Assembly: GCA_029961745.1 (NCBI GenBank)
Contig: CP124680.1
Span: 1,302,001-1,366,000 of the forward strand
Direction of reading: 5' to 3'
DNA length: 64,000 bases
Source: Nocardioides sp. L-11A
GTDB taxonomy: Bacteria; Actinomycetota; Actinomycetes; Propionibacteriales; Nocardioidaceae
In this document: one piece after another, positions 1 through 8,090 of the stretch
Numbering within the stretch: position 1 is the first letter of the stretch
How the letters are laid out: each line of letters starts with the position of its first letter
Notes under the pieces: generated by a model
What the model was told of the DNA's origin: nothing
The model's database searches: none
The model's input: the letters and a program-made list of their open reading frames with translations, nothing else
Made by a program: the position numbers and the translations under genes

Positions 1-2
1 GC

Positions 3-635
3 GACCCGCGGCTGACCCTCAGCGCCGCCCAGCTGGAGAAGCGCTCCGCGGTGGAGTGGTTCCAGCGCGGCAAGCTCGCGATGATCGCGGGCTACCGCGG
101 CCTGACGCCCGAGCTGCGGGGCACCGAGGGGCTCAACTTCGACGTGATGCCGATGCCGTCGCTCGGCGCGGCGCACACCATCGCCGACCTCAACGGGCTC
201 TGCCTGGCCCCGAACGGGCCGATGCGCACCGAGGCCGCGGCCAACGTGCTCAGCTACCTGGTGAGCGACGAGGCGCTGGCCCGGGTCGCCGAGACCGGCT
301 ACGTGCAGCCCGCGAAGCTCACGGTCGCCTTCTCCGACGACTTCCTCCAGCCCGGCCAGGCCCCCGAGCACTCCGCGGTGTTCAACGCCGTGATGCGCTC
401 GGTGGTGCTGTCGCCGCTGATGAGCCAGGGCCGTGAGCTGCGCGAGCTCGTCGACCCCGACATCGAGACGCTGCTGACCACGCCCGACATCGCCGACCTG
501 CAGGAGGCGCTGCGCGCCATCGACGAGAAGTCGCGCAGTCTCCTCGACCCGGACTACGAGCCGTCCGACCCGCCGTCCGACCCGTCTTCCGAGCCAGCCT
601 CGCCCTCTGACGACGGGTCCGACGACCGAGGCTGA
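3..635 (+). CDS. Extracellular solute-binding protein, C-terminal part (5' end outside window)
   Basis: The frame is open from the first bases of the window, so this is the C-terminal ~210 residues of a longer protein. The pattern (KLAMIAGYRG, a GAAHTIADLNGLCLAP stretch, then helices around ANVLSYLVSDEALARVAETG) resembles family 1 periplasmic sugar-binding lipoproteins of ABC importers; this assignment is inferred, since the signal peptide and lipobox are not in view. The last ~26 residues are low-complexity Ser/Pro/Asp (PSDPPSDPSSEP) and lie over the end of the convergent RNase D gene by 82 nt. No permease gene is in view. Confidence 0.6.
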   Translation, partial: DPRLTLSAAQLEKRSAVEWFQRGKLAMIAGYRGLTPELRGTEGLNFDVMPMPSLGAAHTIADLNGLCLAPNGPMRTEAAANVLSYLVSDEALARVAETGYVQPAKLTVAFSDDFLQPGQAPEHSAVFNAVMRSVVLSPLMSQGRELRELVDPDIETLLTTPDIADLQEALRAIDEKSRSLLDPDYEPSDPPSDPSSEPASPSDDGSDDRG

Positions 636-1906
636 CGCTTCCTCCGGGCCGCCGCCGGTGCCGCCTCGGCGTCCAGAACCGCGCGGCTCAGTGCCGACGC
701 AGTGAGCCCGATCTGCCAGCTGCGCGCGCCCAGGCCGCGGAGCTGGTCGATGACCGCCTCGAGCAGGTCGACGGCGTCGCGGGTCGCGGGGGGCGACCAC
801 ATGACGCGGCGCAGCGTGTCGGGGGTGAGCAGGTTCTCCAGGGGGACGGCGTGCTCCTCGGCCAGCGCGGAGACCGCCGCCCGGGCGAGCTCGAGGCGCC
901 GCGCGGCGACCGGGTCCTTGTCGGCCCAGGTGCGCGGCGCGGGCGGGCCGTCCCCGTGGGTGACGCGCGTCGGCAGCTCGTTCTCGGGGAGCTCGGCCGC
1001 CTCCTGCAGTGCGGCGAGCCACTCGCGGGCGTGCCGCGCGGCACCGCGGCCGTGGAAGCCGGAGGTGCCGAGCAGGGCGCCGCGGCTGGTCGGCATGGCG
1101 GTCGCCGCGGCGATGATGGCGGCGTCGGGGATCAGCCGACCGGGCGTGACGTCGCGCTCGCGGGCGATCTGGTCGCGGGTCTCCCACAACGCCCGCACCG
1201 CGCCGAGGGTACGACGCCCGCGGACCTTGTGCAGTCCGGAGGTGCGCCGCCACGCGTCGACCCGGACGGCCGGCTCGAAGCCGCGGACGTGCTCGAACTC
1301 CTGCCGTGCCCAGTCGGCCTTCCCGGCCTCCTCGAGCTGGGTGGCCAGCAGGTCGCGCAGCTCCACGAGCACCTCGACGTCGAGGGCGGCGTACTCGAGC
1401 CACGGCTCGGGCAACGGTCGCGTCGACCAGTCGACGGCGGAGTGCTCCTTGCGCAGATGGCGCTCCAGCAGCGTCTCGACGAGGGTGGCCAGCCCGACCC
1501 GCGGGTAGTTCAGCAGCCGGCCGGCGAGCTCGGTGTCGAACAGTGCCACCGGCCGCAGCCCGACCTCGGCGAGGCAGGGGAGGTCCTGGGTGGCGGCGTG
1601 CAGGATCCACTCGGTGTCGCCGATCGCGTCCGCGAGCGGAGTCAGGTCGCCCAACGGGATCGGGTCGATCAGGCCGATCCCGGCACCGGTGCGCTTGACC
1701 TGGATCAGGTAGGCGCGGTTGGAGTAGCGGTAGCCGGAGGCGCGCTCGGCGTCGATGGCGACCGGACCGGACCCGGCGGCGAGCGCGGCGCAGTAGGCGG
1801 CGAGCGCCGCGGGGGTGTCGATGACCGGCGGCAGGCCGTCGGCGAGCGTCAGCAGCTCGACCGGCTGCTCCTCGGAGGTCGGCTGCTCGGTCGGCGAGTC
1901 GGTCAT
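554..1906 (-). CDS. rnd: Ribonuclease D (DEDD 3'-5' exonuclease with HRDC domain)
   Basis: A 450-residue protein. The N-terminal DEDDy exonuclease domain shows VAIDAE (motif I), LHAATQDLPCL (motif II) and EYAALDVEVLVEL (motif III, Tyr and Asp). An HRDC helical domain follows (about 330-405: DPVAARRLELARAAVSALAE). RNase D trims the 3' ends of tRNA precursors and other stable RNAs. The start at 1906 shares one base with the stop of the upstream DUF3000 gene (TGATG), implying coupled translation. The C-terminal ~25 residues are Ser/Asp/Gly-rich and are encoded opposite the tail of the solute-binding protein; this tail is outside both domains and probably disordered. Confidence 0.9.
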   Translation of the reverse strand: MTDSPTEQPTSEEQPVELLTLADGLPPVIDTPAALAAYCAALAAGSGPVAIDAERASGYRYSNRAYLIQVKRTGAGIGLIDPIPLGDLTPLADAIGDTEWILHAATQDLPCLAEVGLRPVALFDTELAGRLLNYPRVGLATLVETLLERHLRKEHSAVDWSTRPLPEPWLEYAALDVEVLVELRDLLATQLEEAGKADWARQEFEHVRGFEPAVRVDAWRRTSGLHKVRGRRTLGAVRALWETRDQIARERDVTPGRLIPDAAIIAAATAMPTSRGALLGTSGFHGRGAARHAREWLAALQEAAELPENELPTRVTHGDGPPAPRTWADKDPVAARRLELARAAVSALAEEHAVPLENLLTPDTLRRVMWSPPATRDAVDLLEAVIDQLRGLGARSWQIGLTASALSRAVLDAEAAPAAARRKRQPRSSDPSSEGEAGSEDGSDGGSDGS

Positions 1907-2520
1907 CAGCTCCCGCTGCCTCGCTGGCCACGCCGGGACGGCATGACCGCGATCCCGTCGGGCACCGGCTCGAGGCCGCCGGCGGTGCACATCAGCTCGC
2001 CCCACGCCTCGGCGTGGCTGGCCAGGTCGTCGTGGTCGACCGGCGTCCACGACGCCCGGATCTCCAGCTGGGCGTTCCCCGGCTCGTCGGCCATCGAACC
2101 GTAGCTCTCGGTCGCCACCCGGGTGACGGTGCCCGAGACGGCGACGTGCTCGGCGCCGTGCGCCGCGAGCGCGTCGGTCAGCCAGGTCCAGCCGACGTCG
2201 GTCAGCAGCGGGTCGGTCGCCAGGTCGTGATCGATCTCGGCCCGGCAGTACGCGACGCAGCGGAAGGTGCCCTCCCACGCGTCGTTGCCGGCCGGGTCGT
2301 GGAGCAGCACGAGTCGCCCCGTGGCGACCTCCTCGTCGTCCACGGTCACGTCGGCGGACAGCGCCGCGGCGTACGGCGCGATCCGCTGCGGTGCCGGCAT
2401 CTCCTCGCAGAACACCTCGGGACGGAACGAGGCGGCGCGCAGGCCTGCGACCGCAGCGGTGAACTCGGGGGGTGTGCCGGCCGCGCCGGATCCCTGGTTC
2501 ATCTCCTGGCGGGCGACCAT
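1906..2520 (-). CDS. DUF3000 family protein
   Basis: 204 residues, matching by eye the actinobacterial DUF3000 family (EVFCEEMPAPQRIAPYAAALSADV, RLVLLHDPAGNDAWEGTFRCVAY, LEIRASWTPVDHDDLASHAEAW). No biochemical function is known and no catalytic motif stands out. On the minus strand a TAGGGT hexamer (2532-2527) ends 6 nt before this ATG, the usual picture of a leaderless actinobacterial transcript, which supports the start. It is coupled to rnd by a one-base overlap. In other actinobacteria, from memory, this family sits close to hemE; here hemE is 11 kb away across an accessory block. Confidence 0.8.
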   Translation of the reverse strand: MVARQEMNQGSGAAGTPPEFTAAVAGLRAASFRPEVFCEEMPAPQRIAPYAAALSADVTVDDEEVATGRLVLLHDPAGNDAWEGTFRCVAYCRAEIDHDLATDPLLTDVGWTWLTDALAAHGAEHVAVSGTVTRVATESYGSMADEPGNAQLEIRASWTPVDHDDLASHAEAWGELMCTAGGLEPVPDGIAVMPSRRGQRGSGS

Positions 2521-2526
2521 GAGGCC

Positions 2527-2532
2527 ACCCTA
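2527..2532 (-). promoter_or_regulatory. -10 hexamer for leaderless DUF3000-rnd transcript
   Basis: TAGGGT on the minus strand ends 6 nt upstream of the ATG at 2520, so transcription would begin at or next to the start codon. It follows the same TANNNT-N6/7-start pattern as other genes of the window (starts at 9466, 43000, 45468, 54001, 57667). No -35 is obvious. Confidence 0.5.
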
Positions 2533-2593
2533 GGACCCCCGGGCCGGATCGATGTGCGTCCCACGCCGTCGGGCCGAGCCCGGATCCAGCACT

Positions 2594-2648
2594 CTCCAGC
2601 GTGACGCCAGTGTGACTCCAGTGCGACTGCAGTACGGCCGCCGAGGAT
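2594..2648 (+). promoter_or_regulatory. SARP-type direct-repeat operator and -10 (site A)
   Basis: Four consecutive 11-bp units start at 2594, 2605, 2616 and 2627 (CTCCAGCGTGA, CGCCAGTGTGA, CTCCAGTGCGA, CTGCAGTACGG); a weaker TCCAG lies 10 bp further upstream at 2585. Ten nt after the last CAG comes GAGGAT (2643-2648), a plausible -10, and the ATG at 2683 follows 34 nt later. Repeats at 11-bp pitch standing in place of a -35 are the known binding mode of SARP activators. The same design recurs at 4123-4186 and, on the minus strand, 13507-13466. The regulator encoded at 9466 is the obvious candidate; that link is inference. Confidence 0.65.
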
Positions 2649-2682
2649 CGCCGGGACGCTCGGGTCGCCCCGAAGGAGAACC

Positions 2683-4101
2683 ATGCCCCGCCTGCTCGCC
2701 CCTGCCCTCCGAGTCCTGCGGCCGCTGCTGACGCTGCTGGTCGCGGCCCTGCTCCTGACCGACCTGCGCCTGCTCTCGGCGGCCTCGGCCGGACCGGTGC
2801 CGCCGTTGGACGTGACGGTCTCCAACGTCAACGCACCGCGGATCAGCGCGCACATCGACCTCGCCCAGACCAGGCGGGACTACGGCGTCCCGTTCTTCGG
2901 GACCGTCACCGCCGACCTGCCGACCACCGTGCCGCCCGACGGCCGGGTCGAGATGATCTACGGCGGCAAGGTGGTGGCGAGCTACGACGTGCGCACGGAC
3001 GGCACCTTCGCCCTGCAGCCGAACGTCCATCCCTGTCCCTGCTGGTACCCGGTCGAGGTCCGCCTGGTGGGTGGATCGGCCTACGCGGACACCGCACCCG
3101 GGGCGGGCAGCTGGGTCGGCGACGTGCGCATCAACCCCATGGCCACCGAGCTGAGCGTCGCCCACAGCCAGAGCCCGGTCGCCCAGGGGGAGGCGTTCTG
3201 GGTGAGGGCCACGCTGCGTCCGGCCGATCCGGACGCCCTCTACGTCCCCAGCGGCACGATCACGGTCCGTGCCACGCCCGCCGCCGGCGGTGACGCGGTT
3301 CCGCTGGCGTCGCTGGCCACCCAGGGCGGCGCGCCGCTGGGGTTCGACCTCACCACCTGGGCCCGGGAGCACCCGGGCCAGTGGCTGATCACGGTCGAGT
3401 ACGTCCCGGGAACGGTCGACCCCGGACGGGTCGTCGGCTCCTCGTCGCAGTTCTCGCTCGACGTCCGCCAGCCCCGGCCGTGGCCGACCGACACCGAGCT
3501 GAGCACCGACCGGACCGAGCTGGTCGTCGAGGAGGCGCTCACCGGCAGCGTGCGCACCCTCGACCGCTACGGCACCGACGTCACCGCCACGACGACCCTG
3601 GAGATCGACGGCGAGACCTGGGCCCACGCGGAGGTCGAGAACGGCCGGTTCCGGTTGACGGGCCTGCCCGTCGGCGTCCACACCCTGCGGGCACACCACC
3701 CCGCCGATGCGGAGACCGGTGAGTCGACCAGTCCGCCGATCACCATCACGGTGGCCGCCGGCTCCCCGGACCCGGGTGATCCCCGTGACCCCGGCGGTCA
3801 CCACCAGCAGTCCCCGATGCCGCATCCCGCCGCGACCACGCTCGGGATCGGCAAGGTCAAGGCCCTCGCGGGCCGCCGGGTGCGGCTGAAGGTCACCGTC
3901 GGTGCCGCGGTCCCGGTGACGGGCACCGTCGTCGTCACCCGTGGCACGAAGGTCGTGGCCACCGGGCTCCTGCGCGCGGGTCGGGTCACGTTGACGACCA
4001 AGCGGCTCCCGCGCGGACGCGCCAGGCTGCGCATCGCCTACGCCGGCGCCCCTGGCCTGCTGCCCGCGCCCTCCCGCACGGTCAGGGTCCGCGTCCGCTG
4101 A
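2683..4101 (+). CDS. Secreted bacterial Ig-like domain protein
   Basis: 472 residues. A signal peptide is clear (RVLRPLLTLLVAALLLTD, cleavage probably near SAASA-G). The rest is beta-rich: an N-terminal region with a CPC motif (VHPCPCWYPVEV), an Ig-like domain around 270-360 (LVVEEALTGSVRTLDRYG, LTGLPVGVHTLRAHH), a Pro/His-rich linker (DPGDPRDPGGHHQQS) and a C-terminal Big_3-like domain (VPVTGTVVVTRGTKVVATG, LPRGRARLRIAYAG). No transmembrane anchor or sorting signal is visible, so it is probably released or non-covalently wall-bound. An SD (GAAGGAGAA) precedes the ATG. It is the first gene behind operator site A. Function unknown; adhesion or matrix role possible. Confidence 0.7.
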   Translation: MPRLLAPALRVLRPLLTLLVAALLLTDLRLLSAASAGPVPPLDVTVSNVNAPRISAHIDLAQTRRDYGVPFFGTVTADLPTTVPPDGRVEMIYGGKVVASYDVRTDGTFALQPNVHPCPCWYPVEVRLVGGSAYADTAPGAGSWVGDVRINPMATELSVAHSQSPVAQGEAFWVRATLRPADPDALYVPSGTITVRATPAAGGDAVPLASLATQGGAPLGFDLTTWAREHPGQWLITVEYVPGTVDPGRVVGSSSQFSLDVRQPRPWPTDTELSTDRTELVVEEALTGSVRTLDRYGTDVTATTTLEIDGETWAHAEVENGRFRLTGLPVGVHTLRAHHPADAETGESTSPPITITVAAGSPDPGDPRDPGGHHQQSPMPHPAATTLGIGKVKALAGRRVRLKVTVGAAVPVTGTVVVTRGTKVVATGLLRAGRVTLTTKRLPRGRARLRIAYAGAPGLLPAPSRTVRVRVR

Positions 4102-4122
4102 CGGGCCGACCAGCCCAACCAC

Positions 4123-4186
4123 TTCCAGTCAGTTCCAGCCAGTTCCAGCCAGCTCCCAGCGGCGCTCCAGTGCGCCCGCGGAGTCT
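4123..4186 (+). promoter_or_regulatory. SARP-type direct-repeat operator and -10 (site B)
   Basis: TTCCAG occurs at 4123, 4133 and 4143, then TCCCAG at 4154 and CTCCAG at 4165, so five elements at 10, 10, 11 and 11 bp. Ten nt after the last CAG lies GAGTCT (4181-4186), exactly where site A has GAGGAT. The downstream start is at 4216 (46 nt after the last repeat, against 50 in site A and 58 in site C). The repeats lie in the short space after the stop at 4101, so the oxidoreductase has its own promoter. Confidence 0.65.
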
Positions 4187-4215
4187 GGCCACCTCACTCA
4201 ATGCGAAGGAATCCC

Positions 4216-5496
4216 ATGTCTGCAGCCCTCCCCGTGTTCAACCTCGCCCACGCCCACGCCCCGCGTGAGGTGGTCGAGCCCCGTACCGCCGAGGAGGTGG
4301 CCGGCATCGTCCGCGCTGCCGCCGCTCGGGGTGAGCGGGTTCATCCCGTGGGCACCGGTCACGGCTGGACCCACGCGATCGAGGGCGGTGTCGCGCTGCT
4401 GACCCGTGGGCTCGCCGGGGTGGAGGTCGACCCCGCCACGCGAATCGCCCGGATCGGCGCAGGAGCGACCTGGGCCGACGTGATCGCGGCCGCCGCCCCG
4501 CACGGGCTGGCGCCGCTGGCCGGCTCGGCACCCGGCGTCGGCGCGGTCGGCTACCTGCTCGGCGGCGGGCTCAGCCCGCTGGGCCGCAGCTTCGGATGGG
4601 CGAGCGACTTCGTGCGCTCCGCCGAGATCGCGACGGGCGCCGGCGAGCTCCTCACCGTCTCCGCCACGAGTCATCCGGACCTGCTCGCCGCGCTGCTCGG
4701 TGGAAAGCACCTGCCTGGCGTGGTCACCTCGGTCGAGCTCGGGCTGGTCGAGCTGACCACGGTGTACGGCGGCGGCCTGTTCTTCGACGCCGCCGATGCC
4801 GAGCGGGTGCTGACGGAGTGGGCCGTGTGGTCCGCGCTCGTGCCGGAGCAGGCCAACACCTCCGCCGCCCTGCTGCGCCTGCCCGACCTCGACTTCGTCC
4901 CTGCGCCACTGCGAGGCCGGTTCGTCGTGCACCTGCGGGTCGCGGTCGTGGCCGACGCGGAGGAGGGGGCCGCCCTGGTCGAGCCGCTGCGCAAGCTGGC
5001 CGACCCGATCGTCGACACCGTCGCCGAGCTGCCGGTGACCGCGCTCGGCGCGATCCACGCCGACCCCGACCAGCCGATGCCGGCGCTGGAGGCGGGAGCG
5101 CTCCTGCGCGACTTCGACCCGGCTGCTGCCCGGGCAATGCTCGCGGCCGCCGGTCCGCAGGTCGAGGTCCCACTGACCGTCGTGGAGGTACGACGCCTCG
5201 GCGGCCGCCTGGCCCAGGCGCCGCAGCGCCCGGACTCGGTCGTGGGCCGCGACGCGGCGTACGGGCTCTTCGTGGTCAGCGTCCCCGTGCCCGAGCTGTT
5301 CGCCGGGCCGGTGCCGGCCGCTGTCGGCGGGCTCGCCAAGGCGATGGCGCCGTGGGCGAGTGGTGGCTTCCAGCCCAACTTCGTCGGCTCCTTGAACCAG
5401 CCGAGCGCGCTCGAGACGGCATGGCCTGCCGAGATGCGCGAGCGGCTGGAGCGCGTTCGGGAGCACCACGACCCGGCCGGCGTCATCGGCCACTGA
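4216..5496 (+). CDS. FAD-linked oxidoreductase (PCMH/VAO type)
   Basis: 426 residues from the ATG at 4216, which has GAAGGA 5 nt upstream; an in-frame ATG at 4201 lacks an SD. The N-terminal half is a PCMH-type FAD-binding domain: EPRTAEEVAGIVRAA, then GTGHGWTH (the position where relatives carry the FAD-linked His), GAGATWADV and GYLLGGGLSPLGRSFGWASD. The usual RGGGGNFGVVT segment is replaced by LLGGKHLPGVVTSVELGL, and there is no Cys for a second flavin bond. The C-terminal substrate domain is divergent, so the substrate cannot be read. No signal peptide is seen, so probably cytosolic. It is the only gene of the block with an evident redox chemistry. Confidence 0.75.
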   Translation: MSAALPVFNLAHAHAPREVVEPRTAEEVAGIVRAAAARGERVHPVGTGHGWTHAIEGGVALLTRGLAGVEVDPATRIARIGAGATWADVIAAAAPHGLAPLAGSAPGVGAVGYLLGGGLSPLGRSFGWASDFVRSAEIATGAGELLTVSATSHPDLLAALLGGKHLPGVVTSVELGLVELTTVYGGGLFFDAADAERVLTEWAVWSALVPEQANTSAALLRLPDLDFVPAPLRGRFVVHLRVAVVADAEEGAALVEPLRKLADPIVDTVAELPVTALGAIHADPDQPMPALEAGALLRDFDPAAARAMLAAAGPQVEVPLTVVEVRRLGGRLAQAPQRPDSVVGRDAAYGLFVVSVPVPELFAGPVPAAVGGLAKAMAPWASGGFQPNFVGSLNQPSALETAWPAEMRERLERVREHHDPAGVIGH

Positions 5497-5550
5497 CCCG
5501 ATCCGGTCCGCCACGCGGCCCGGGCAACGATGCAGGAACAGGTGGAAGTC

Positions 5551-6804
5551 ATGACAACTCAGCGAACCCGCACTGCCGTGGCGGCGATGGCCCTGGTACT
5601 GGCCGGTGGATCTCCCGTCCTGGGGCAGCAGACGGCGACCGCGGCCAGCACGGAGAGCCGGATGATGGCGGCGTCTGCCGGCACCCTCGTGTACGTCAAG
5701 GACCACAACGTCTGGATCTCCCGTCCCGACGGAAGCGGCCAGCGGCAGGTCACCGCGGACGGCACGGCGTCCTGGCCGTACTTCTCGCCGTCGATGGCCG
5801 ACGACGGAACGATCGTCGCCGGGCACGACGGGCAGATCGTCCGGATGCGTCAGGGCGGCACCCCCCTCAGCCGCTTCACGCCGCGAGCGTTGAAGGGCTC
5901 GCTCACCAACCTCGGCCAGGTCGCGATCGCACCGAACGGCGCCAAGATCGCCTACAGCATGGTGAACACCGGTTGCACGGGAACGGGATGCTCGACCGCC
6001 ACGGGCTACACGGCCTCCGGCCGGGCCACCGACCCGGAGACGGACGGGTCCACCTACTTCAAGATGCCCTCATGGGCGGGCAGCAGCCGAACGTTGCAGA
6101 GCGGCGGCTCCGGCTCCGAGGTGATGGTCCACGATCTCGGTGGCGGCGCCGTGCACTGGTTCGACACGCAGGGCGGGATCACCGATGTCGAGCTCTCCCC
6201 GGACGGTCGGCGCCTCGCCGGTGCGGCCGGCTACCAGGGCAACGACGGCATCTCCACCTACGACGCCGACAGGGACGTCACCAGTGGCCCGGTCCCGCTC
6301 CCTCCGGACCACCGGTGCACGTGGGACTACGACGACGGCGGAGCGCTCGTGAGCCCGACGTGGGGCCCGGACAGCAGGGCACTGGCAGTCCAGGCCGACA
6401 ACGGTGTCTGGGTCGCGGACGACGTCACGGTGGGTTGCGACGCCGTGAGCTTCCACCTGCTGATCCCCGGTGCCTCGGCTCCCGACTGGTCTGCCGCGAT
6501 CTACGACCCCGAGCCGCTCGGGACTCAGCACGGCTCCTTCACCGCCACCACCGCGCCCAAGGTCAAGGGCAAGGCGAAGGTCGGCAAGGTGCTCAAGGCC
6601 AAGGCCGGCGCATGGTCGCCGGCGCCCGCTGCGGTCGCCTACCAGTGGCTGCGCAACGGAAAGCCGATCAAGAAGGCCAAGAAGGCCTCCTACCGCGTGA
6701 CGCGCAAGGACCGCGGCAAGCGGATCTCCGTGCGCCTGACGGTCAGCAAGCCCGGCCTGGCCAGCGCGACGTGGACCAGCGCACCCAAGAAGGTGAAGCG
6801 ATGA
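5551..6804 (+). CDS. Secreted TolB-like beta-propeller protein, paralogue 1
   Basis: 417 residues from the ATG at 5551 (an in-frame ATG at 5530 would add 7 residues ahead of the signal peptide). After the signal peptide (AVAAMALVLAGGSPVLG) come TolB/WD40-like blades beginning GTLVYVKDHNVWISRPDGSGQRQVTADG and further blades with SPDGRRLAGAAGY and WGPDSRALAVQ. The C-terminal ~80 residues are a separate Ig-like fold (KVKGKAKVGKVLKAKAG, YQWLRNGKPIKKAKKASY, TRKDRGKRISVRLTV) shared with the next two genes. The stop overlaps the next start (ATGA). Probably extracytoplasmic sensing, binding or scaffold role; no catalytic residues recognised. It lacks a clear repeat-type operator of its own. Confidence 0.75.
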   Translation: MTTQRTRTAVAAMALVLAGGSPVLGQQTATAASTESRMMAASAGTLVYVKDHNVWISRPDGSGQRQVTADGTASWPYFSPSMADDGTIVAGHDGQIVRMRQGGTPLSRFTPRALKGSLTNLGQVAIAPNGAKIAYSMVNTGCTGTGCSTATGYTASGRATDPETDGSTYFKMPSWAGSSRTLQSGGSGSEVMVHDLGGGAVHWFDTQGGITDVELSPDGRRLAGAAGYQGNDGISTYDADRDVTSGPVPLPPDHRCTWDYDDGGALVSPTWGPDSRALAVQADNGVWVADDVTVGCDAVSFHLLIPGASAPDWSAAIYDPEPLGTQHGSFTATTAPKVKGKAKVGKVLKAKAGAWSPAPAAVAYQWLRNGKPIKKAKKASYRVTRKDRGKRISVRLTVSKPGLASATWTSAPKKVKR

Positions 6805-8090
6805 GGACCTTGCTCCATGCCGCCGCAGCCGCCGCAGCCGCCGCAGCCGGCGCGATCGCCCTGAGCGGCCTGGCCGCGGGTGCCACCACGGCCGCCGCCG
6901 CGGACAGCCCGGACCTGCCGGGCACCCTGCTCTACGTCAAGGGGTACGACGTCTACGCGGCGCACCCCGACGGCACCGGGGAGCGCCGACTCACCACCGA
7001 CGGCACCGCGACCTCGCCGTACCACTCGCCGACCGGTGACGACCACGGCCGGGTGGTTGCCGTGCGGGGTTCCCTGATCCACCGGATGACCATCACCGGC
7101 AGCCCGCTCAACACCATCGACCCGCCGAACCTCATCGACGTGTGGGGCAACCCGCTCGGGCCCGACCTGGACACGGCGGCCGTCTCACCCGACGGCACCA
7201 AGATCGCCTACTCCTACGAGGGCACCGTGTGCCAGTGGGTCTGCGGTCCGGTCTGGGCCACCGCGATCACCGCTGCGGATCACCTCACCCCGCCCTCGGA
7301 CGAGAGCCAGGCCAGCGAGGACAACCCGAGCTGGGTCACCGACTCCCGGCTGATCCTCAACGACAGCGGCGAGCTCGGTGTCGACGTCCTGGACCTGGGC
7401 AAGGAGCCGGCGAAGGACTGGTTCCACGAGGGCACCAGTCCCACCGCGGTGCAGTTCAGCGAGCCGGTCACCTCGCGTGATGGCGCCATGCTGGCGCTGG
7501 TGCGCGGCGAGGGCGCCGAGGCTCACGTCGCGACGTACCGCCTCGACGGCGACATCCGCACGGACACGACGCCGGTGGAGCCGACCCGAGTGTGCGTCAA
7601 CGACCCGGTCGCCGGCCAGGGCAGTCCCGCCTTCGCGCCCGACGGCAGCGCGCTGGCGTGGTCGCAGCCCGACGGCGTCTGGGTCAAGCCGGACCCGCTG
7701 GACTGCGCGGCCGAGGCGGCCCGGGTCGTCGCCGGCGGCACCGAGGTCTCCTGGACCACGGCGCAGCTGCCCGCCGTACCCGACCAGCAGCAGGATCCGG
7801 GCAGCAAGACTCCTGTCACCGGGCTCGCGCTGCAGACCGCGCCCCGCCTGGTCGGCAAGGCGTGGGCCGGCAAGGTGCTCAAGGTCAAGGGCGGTGCCTG
7901 GGCGCCCGCGCCGAGCGCGCTCACCTACCAATGGCTGCGCAACGGCAAGCCGATCAAGAAGGCCACCGAGGCGTCGTACCGGATCACCCGCAAGGACCGC
8001 GGCAGACGGATCTCGGTCCGCGTCACCGCCGACACCGCCGGCCTGGCCGGCTCCGTATGGACGAGCAAGAAAGTGAAGGTCCGCCGATGA
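6801..8090 (+). CDS. Secreted TolB-like beta-propeller protein, paralogue 2
   Basis: 429 residues, starting in the ATGA overlap with paralogue 1. The signal peptide contains a ten-alanine run encoded by three perfect 9-bp units (GCCGCAGCC at 6822-6848), a slippage-prone but in-frame repeat. Blades open with GTLLYVKGYDVYAAHPDGTG and continue with VSPDGTKIAYSYEG, NPSWVTDSRLILND and SPAFAPDGSALAWSQ. The same C-terminal Ig-like domain is present (YQWLRNGKPIKKATEASY, TRKDRGRRISVRVTAD). It is closer to paralogue 3 than to paralogue 1, suggesting two successive duplications. Confidence 0.75.
   Translation: MRTLLHAAAAAAAAAAGAIALSGLAAGATTAAAADSPDLPGTLLYVKGYDVYAAHPDGTGERRLTTDGTATSPYHSPTGDDHGRVVAVRGSLIHRMTITGSPLNTIDPPNLIDVWGNPLGPDLDTAAVSPDGTKIAYSYEGTVCQWVCGPVWATAITAADHLTPPSDESQASEDNPSWVTDSRLILNDSGELGVDVLDLGKEPAKDWFHEGTSPTAVQFSEPVTSRDGAMLALVRGEGAEAHVATYRLDGDIRTDTTPVEPTRVCVNDPVAGQGSPAFAPDGSALAWSQPDGVWVKPDPLDCAAEAARVVAGGTEVSWTTAQLPAVPDQQQDPGSKTPVTGLALQTAPRLVGKAWAGKVLKVKGGAWAPAPSALTYQWLRNGKPIKKATEASYRITRKDRGRRISVRVTADTAGLAGSVWTSKKVKVRR

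Noticed and set aside
4198..5826. 542-codon minus-strand frame and other long antisense frames (for example 2530-4122, 10593-12518, 24431-26212, 26259-27869)
   Set aside because: All lie opposite well-supported genes, show biased shadow composition and lack ribosome-binding sites or recognisable motifs.
6822..6848. Phase-variation switch by the 9-bp repeat
   Set aside because: A 9-bp unit keeps the frame, so it cannot switch the gene off; only core length of the signal peptide would vary.
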